DNA from: Streptomyces atratus | Lineage (GTDB): Bacteria; Actinomycetota; Actinomycetes; Streptomycetales; Streptomycetaceae | DNA: 64,000 nt | NCBI RefSeq assembly: GCF_900119365.1 | Contig: NZ_FPJO01000009.1 | Span: 62,001-126,000 of the forward strand | Reading direction: 5' to 3' | The notes under the pieces: model-generated | What the model was told of the DNA's origin: nothing | Databases searched by the model: none | What the model saw: the letters and a program-made list of their open reading frames with translations, nothing else | Made by a program: the position numbers and the translations under genes | Shown here: in pieces, positions 60,136 through 64,000 of the stretch | How positions within the stretch are numbered: position 1 is the stretch's first letter | Layout of the letters: the number at the start of each line of letters is the position of its first letter

Positions 60136-60200
60136 GAATAAGCCGCACCTTGTAAGGACATATGGTTGACAGCGCAGCCGGCGGGCGGCACGTTGGATCC

Positions 60201-61223
60201 ATGCGTATCGGACTCATCGGCACCGGCCGGATCGGTTCCTTCCACGCGGGCGTGCTGGCCCGCCATCCCGAGGTGGACGCCCTGGTGGTGACGGACACCG
60301 ACGCGGCGCGGGCCGCCGAGGTCGCGCACCGCACCGGCGCGACGGCCGTGCCGGGCGCCGCCGAGGTGTTCGGTGCGGGGGTGGACGCGGTGGTGATCGC
60401 CTCGGCCACCTCGGCGCACGCGGGGCTGATCGGCCGGGCGGCGCGGGCGGGACTCCCGGCGTTCTGCGAGAAGCCGATCGCCCTGGACCTGCCGGGCACC
60501 CTGGGCGCGCTGCGCGAGGTCGACCGGGCCGGGAGCGTACTCCAGCTGGGCTTCATGCGCCGGTTCGACGCGGGCTACCGGGCGGCCCGCGCCGCCGTGC
60601 GGGCCGGTGCGCTGGGCAGGCTGCACACCGTGCGGGCGGTGACGATGGACCCCGCCCCGCCGCCCGCCGCGTACCTCCCGCTCTCCGGGGGGCTGTACCG
60701 GGACTGCCTGGTCCATGACTTCGACATGCTGCGGTGGGTGACGGGCCGCGAGGTGACGGAGGTGTACGCCACCGGGTCGGACGCCGGGCCCGGGATGTTC
60801 CGGGCGGCGGGCGACGTCGACACGGCGGCGGTCCTGCTGACCCTCGACGACGGCACCCTGGCCACCGCGGCGGCCACCCGCTGCAACGGCGCCGGTTACG
60901 ACGTACGGATGGAGCTGGCGGGCGAGCTGGACCAGATCACGGTCGGCCTGGACGGCCGCACACCGGTCACCTCGGCCGAGCCGCAGGGCCCGCCGGCCCC
61001 CGCCAGCCCCTGGCCCGGTTTCCTGGAGCGGTTCGCTCCGGCGTACGAGGCCGAACTGGACGCGTTCGTACGGGTGGTGCGGGGTGAGCTGCCCAATCCG
61101 TGCGACGGCCGGGAGGCGTGGTTCGCGCTGCTGGTCGCGGAGGCGTGCGAGGTGTCCCGCCGGGAGCGCCGCCCCGTGACGATCGCGGAGATCGCCGACG
61201 GCGCGGCGCAGCCCTCCGCCTGA
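60201..61223 (+). CDS. Gfo/Idh/MocA family oxidoreductase
   Basis: A 340-residue NAD(P)-dependent dehydrogenase. Rossmann start RIGLIGTGRIGSFHAGVLA, the family motif CEKPIALDL (catalytic Lys) and a substrate-domain motif YRDCLVHDFDMLRWVTGRE with Asp and His positions of inositol-dehydrogenase-like enzymes. It would oxidise the sugar or polyol imported by the adjacent ABC system. The ATG at 60201 matches the usual family N-terminus; no strong ribosome binding site is seen, so a leaderless transcript is possible. Confidence 0.93.
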   Translation: MRIGLIGTGRIGSFHAGVLARHPEVDALVVTDTDAARAAEVAHRTGATAVPGAAEVFGAGVDAVVIASATSAHAGLIGRAARAGLPAFCEKPIALDLPGTLGALREVDRAGSVLQLGFMRRFDAGYRAARAAVRAGALGRLHTVRAVTMDPAPPPAAYLPLSGGLYRDCLVHDFDMLRWVTGREVTEVYATGSDAGPGMFRAAGDVDTAAVLLTLDDGTLATAAATRCNGAGYDVRMELAGELDQITVGLDGRTPVTSAEPQGPPAPASPWPGFLERFAPAYEAELDAFVRVVRGELPNPCDGREAWFALLVAEACEVSRRERRPVTIAEIADGAAQPSA

Positions 61224-61316
61224 ACGGCGCCGGGCCCGGCGTCCGGTTTCGGCCGGCTGTCGAGCACCTTCCACGCCATCCGCAGGTCAAGTCCGGTCAT
61301 GACGGAGCTCCTTGTC

Positions 61317-62513
61317 TCACCAGCGGACGGGCAGCCCGCGCACCCCGCGCATCAGCATCCCGGGAATCCAGTCCAGCTCCCCGGCCGCCGCGTCCGGCGC
61401 GAGGGAGGGGCACCGCTCCAGCAGCGTACGGATCGCGATCCGGCCCTCCAGGCGGGCCAGCGGCGCACCCACGCAGAAGTGCACGCCGTGGCCGAAGGCC
61501 AAGTGCCCCTGGGCGTCGCGGCGGATGTCGAAGGTGTCCGGTTCCGGATAGCGGCCGCGGTCCCGGTCGGCGCCCGCCAGGGACACCAGGACCGGGGCGC
61601 CCGCCGGAATGACCCGCTGCCCGATCTCGACCTGCTCGCGGGGATAGCGGAACGTGGCGTTCTCCACCGGACCGTCGTAGCGCAGCATCTCCTCGACCGC
61701 GCCCCCGATCAGCTCCGGGTCGTCCAGCAGGGCCGCCAGCTGGCCGGGGTGGTCGAGCAGCGCCCGTACACCGTTGGCGATCAGGTTGACCGTGGTCTCG
61801 TGTCCGGCGACCAGCAGCAGGAAGGCCATGCCGACCAGTTCGTCGGGCGAGAGACCGTCGCCCTCCTCGTCGCGCGTCCTGACCAGAGCGCTCATCAGGT
61901 CCTCGCCGGGCGAGCACCGCTTGTCCTCGATGAGTTCGCGGAGGTACTCGTTCATGGCGCGCACCGCCTCGAACTCCTGCTCCGGCGAGGCGGGGGTGAT
62001 GACACCGCGCGACAGCCGGCGGAAGGCGCCGCGGTCCAGGTCCGGCACACCGATCAGCTCGCAGATGACGGTCATCGGCAGCGGGAAGGCGAGCGCTTCG
62101 ACGAGATCGGCGCGCCCGGCGGGCACCATCGCGTCGAGGAGCTCGTCGGTGATCTGCTGGACGCGCGGGCGCAGGGCCTCGACCCGGCGGGCGGTGAACT
62201 CCCGGGCGACGAGCTTGCGCAACCGGGTGTGGTGGGGCGCGTCCAGCTCCAGCATGTTGAGGAAGATGGGGTCGCTCTCGGCGGGCGCGCCCGGCAGGCC
62301 CCGCCAGTCCTTGGCGAACCGCGGGTCGGCGAGGGTCGCGCGGGCCTCGTCGTAGCCCACCACCAGCCAGACGCGCTCGAACTCCTCGGTGCGCACGGTG
62401 TGCACCGGGCCCGCGGCCCGCAGCTTCTCGTAGTACGGATACGGGTTCGCGGTGAAGTCCGCGAACCCGCGCAGATCGACATCGACCTCGGCACGGCCAC
62501 TGGCATCGGACAT
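61317..62513 (-). CDS. Cytochrome P450 (CYP107-like)
   Basis: A 398-residue soluble bacterial P450. The I-helix AGHETT (oxygen-binding Thr), EEMLRYDGP (ExxR), and haem loop FGHGVHFCVGAPLAR with the Cys ligand near residue 345 are intact. Streptomyces enzymes of this class hydroxylate natural products or fatty acids and need a ferredoxin; none is encoded nearby. Substrate unknown. Convergent with the dehydrogenase gene. Confidence 0.95.
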   Translation of the reverse strand: MSDASGRAEVDVDLRGFADFTANPYPYYEKLRAAGPVHTVRTEEFERVWLVVGYDEARATLADPRFAKDWRGLPGAPAESDPIFLNMLELDAPHHTRLRKLVAREFTARRVEALRPRVQQITDELLDAMVPAGRADLVEALAFPLPMTVICELIGVPDLDRGAFRRLSRGVITPASPEQEFEAVRAMNEYLRELIEDKRCSPGEDLMSALVRTRDEEGDGLSPDELVGMAFLLLVAGHETTVNLIANGVRALLDHPGQLAALLDDPELIGGAVEEMLRYDGPVENATFRYPREQVEIGQRVIPAGAPVLVSLAGADRDRGRYPEPDTFDIRRDAQGHLAFGHGVHFCVGAPLARLEGRIAIRTLLERCPSLAPDAAAGELDWIPGMLMRGVRGLPVRW

Positions 62514-62576
62514 GGGATCGCCCCTCCCGGTCTGACGGCTCGTTCGGACCGGTCGCTCCGGACCGGCCGGTTCAGC

Positions 62577-62803
62577 CTATGTCGCCGGCTCCGCGCCGTC
62601 GTCGTCGAGCAGGCCCGCGTCGTGCACCAACAGCGCGATCCGGACACGGTTGTTGAAGCCGAACCTGGCCAGGATCCGGGACACCTGCGTCTTCACGGTC
62701 GCCACGCTGAGATAGAGCGTCGCGGCGATCTCGGCGTTGGAACGGCCGCGACGAGCAGCCGGACCGGCTGCGCCGCGGGGTCCATCGGGGTGCGGGTGGT
62801 CAT
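62577..62803 (-). pseudogene. NarL-type response regulator with internal deletion
   Basis: ATG at 62803 opens MTTRTPMDPAAQPVRLLVA, the normal start of a NarL/LuxR response regulator. The next bases, in a different frame, encode RSNAEIAATLYLSVATVKTQ and the rest of the C-terminal helix-turn-helix, ending at 62577. Receiver core, phospho-acceptor Asp and linker (about 430 bp) are missing. The joint lies near 62747-62755 at GTCGCG, which would be expected both in the receiver start (LLVADD) and before the HTH (VARGRS), so recombination between short repeats is likely. The kinase upstream is intact. Confidence 0.75.
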
Positions 62804-62871
62804 GACGACAACCGTAGCCAGCCCCGGCCGCCTCACGCGCCGGGGACCGTCGGTCCGGGCCGGTGCGAGGG

Positions 62872-63999
62872 TCAGGCCGGCCACGGCAGCGAGGCCCGGA
62901 CGCGGAAGCCGCCGTCCGGTCGCGGCCCGTGACCGAGGCTGCCCCCGGCCAGGGCGGCACGTTCCGTGAGGCCGATGAGCCCCTGGCCGGAACCGGGGAC
63001 CTGCTCGAAGGGTTCGGTGGGCGCCGGATTGCACACCTCGACGGTGAGCCCCTCGCCCCGGGCGCCGGTGACCGTGACGGTGACCTCGGCGCCGGGTGCG
63101 TGTTTGCGGGCGTTGGTCAGGCCCTCCTGGGCGATGCGGTAGACGGTGCGGCCGGTGGCGGCGGGGGCCGTGGCGGGGTCGACGACGCGGTTGTCGAGGA
63201 CGACCTTCATGCCGGCCAGCCGGGACTCGGAGATCAGCGACTCCAGCGTGGCGAGGGTGGGCTGCGGCCGGTCGCCGTCGCTCTCGCCGGGGCTGCGCAG
63301 GACTCCGATGATCTCGCGGAGGTCCTGGAGCGCCTCGTGCGCGCTGTCCCGGATGACCCCGGCCGCGCGGGCCACCTCGGCCGTGGGTGCGTCGGGGCGG
63401 AATTCGAGGGCGCCGGCGTGGACGCTGAGCAGGGTCAGCCGGTGGGCGAGGACATCGTGCATCTCGCGGGCGATGGCCTCGCGGGCCAGCCGCTGCGCCT
63501 GTTCGGCGCGGAGCTCCGCCTCGGCCTCGGCCCGGCGGGCCCGCTCGCGCAGGGTGACGACGAGCTGGCGCCTGGACCGTACGACCATGCCCCAGCTGAT
63601 CACCAGCAGGGGCAGCAGCACTCCGACGACCGTGGCCCCGGTGAACGAGGTATCCGGATCGGGGCGCAGATACGGCTGTACGGGGGCGAGGGCCAGGGCG
63701 AGCGCCCCGATGGCCGCCACGGGCCGGAACGGGCGGTGCACGGCCACGCCGAACAGCGCGACGAGCACGGCCCCCGCCGAGACCGGCTCGACCGCGGCGA
63801 CCAGGACCAGGGCCACCGCGACACCGACCGGCCACCGCCGCCGCACCCACAGGGCACAGCAGGCCAGCGCCCCGATCACGACGTCGGCGAACAGGACGCC
63901 GTCGGGGGTGGTGGGGTCGGCTTCGATCGCGGCCGCCGCGAGCACGCCGATCAGGGCCGCACAGAGGAAGGCGGTGAGGTCGACGGCCCAGTCCCGCAC
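62872..63999 (-). CDS. NarL-type sensor histidine kinase (possibly 5' incomplete)
   Basis: At least 375 residues. N-terminal membrane domain with five or so TM segments (to about 145), a helical linker, HisKA_3 with phospho-acceptor His in REMHDVLAHRLTLLS, and HATPase_c with VYRIAQEGLTNARKHAPG and GSGQGLIGLTERA. The GTG start lies at the last bases of the window, so the true start may be outside. Its stop is 68 bp before the broken response regulator, its presumed partner. Confidence 0.88.
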   Translation of the reverse strand: MRDWAVDLTAFLCAALIGVLAAAAIEADPTTPDGVLFADVVIGALACCALWVRRRWPVGVAVALVLVAAVEPVSAGAVLVALFGVAVHRPFRPVAAIGALALALAPVQPYLRPDPDTSFTGATVVGVLLPLLVISWGMVVRSRRQLVVTLRERARRAEAEAELRAEQAQRLAREAIAREMHDVLAHRLTLLSVHAGALEFRPDAPTAEVARAAGVIRDSAHEALQDLREIIGVLRSPGESDGDRPQPTLATLESLISESRLAGMKVVLDNRVVDPATAPAATGRTVYRIAQEGLTNARKHAPGAEVTVTVTGARGEGLTVEVCNPAPTEPFEQVPGSGQGLIGLTERAALAGGSLGHGPRPDGGFRVRASLPWPA

Positions 64000-64000
64000 G

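Noticed and set aside
60166..60200. TTGACA at 60166-60171 as a -35 box for the dehydrogenase
   Set aside because: No acceptable -10 hexamer at 16-18 bp spacing, so a promoter is not claimed.
61228..61241. CGCCGGGCCCGGCG considered as a terminator after the dehydrogenase
   Set aside because: It is a perfect palindrome with no loop, so a stable hairpin would lose several central pairs; evidence too weak.

Overview
The window is high-GC actinobacterial DNA, almost certainly from a Streptomyces chromosome. The evidence is strong G/C third-position bias, GTG/TTG starts, many GTGA/ATGA-coupled operons, DtxR/IdeR-type iron boxes, and a complete coelichelin siderophore cluster in the gene order known from S. 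coelicolor (cchA to cchK). No tRNA, rRNA, CRISPR array, transposase or prophage gene was seen.

Layout. 3-9.9 kb: peptide and amino-acid use. A 5'-truncated oligopeptide-binding protein, an erythromycin-esterase-like hydrolase and a prolyl oligopeptidase run rightward. Facing them is a leftward operon of M20 amidohydrolase, GNAT acyltransferase, N-succinylamino-acid racemase and PucR regulator, which has the gene content of the known irreversible D-to-L amino-acid pathway. 10-19 kb: a leftward catabolic operon (BKACE, quinone oxidoreductase, TauD-like dioxygenase, MFS carrier, RBBP9-like hydrolase) that ends in a 48-residue stub of acetoacetyl-CoA synthetase. An AraC regulator lies upstream of it, and a TauD fragment plus an acyl-CoA ligase run the other way. 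19-23.8 kb: a large surface protein (ectodomain, metallophosphatase and PQQ-type propeller fused) coupled to a nickel/cobalt exporter.

23.9-29.9 kb: a hypoxia/dormancy-like island with a DevS-type GAF sensor kinase, a DevR-type response regulator, a flavohaemoglobin-like protein, VKOR, a SLOG-fold protein and a small membrane protein. Related 14-16 bp GGGCCG palindromes lie in its promoter regions. 29.9-54.3 kb: the iron-regulated block. It holds a second argB with an iron box touching its start codon, an argA-like GNAT behind the MbtH gene, and cchK-J-I-H-G-F-E-D-C-B-A. Six promoter regions carry iron boxes. I infer that argA/argB raise ornithine supply for the two hydroxyornithine-type residues whose adenylation domains are recognised in CchH.

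54.3-64 kb: a membrane protein, then a sugar/polyol system (ROK kinase, ABC ATPase, permease, binding lipoprotein, GntR repressor and a divergent Gfo/Idh/MocA dehydrogenase with a 24-bp palindromic operator between them). Next come a cytochrome P450 and a two-component pair whose response regulator has lost its middle by an apparent short-repeat deletion; its sensor kinase reaches the right edge. Several genes are broken (acetoacetyl-CoA synthetase, TauD copy, response regulator), so parts of the window look like decaying accessory DNA.
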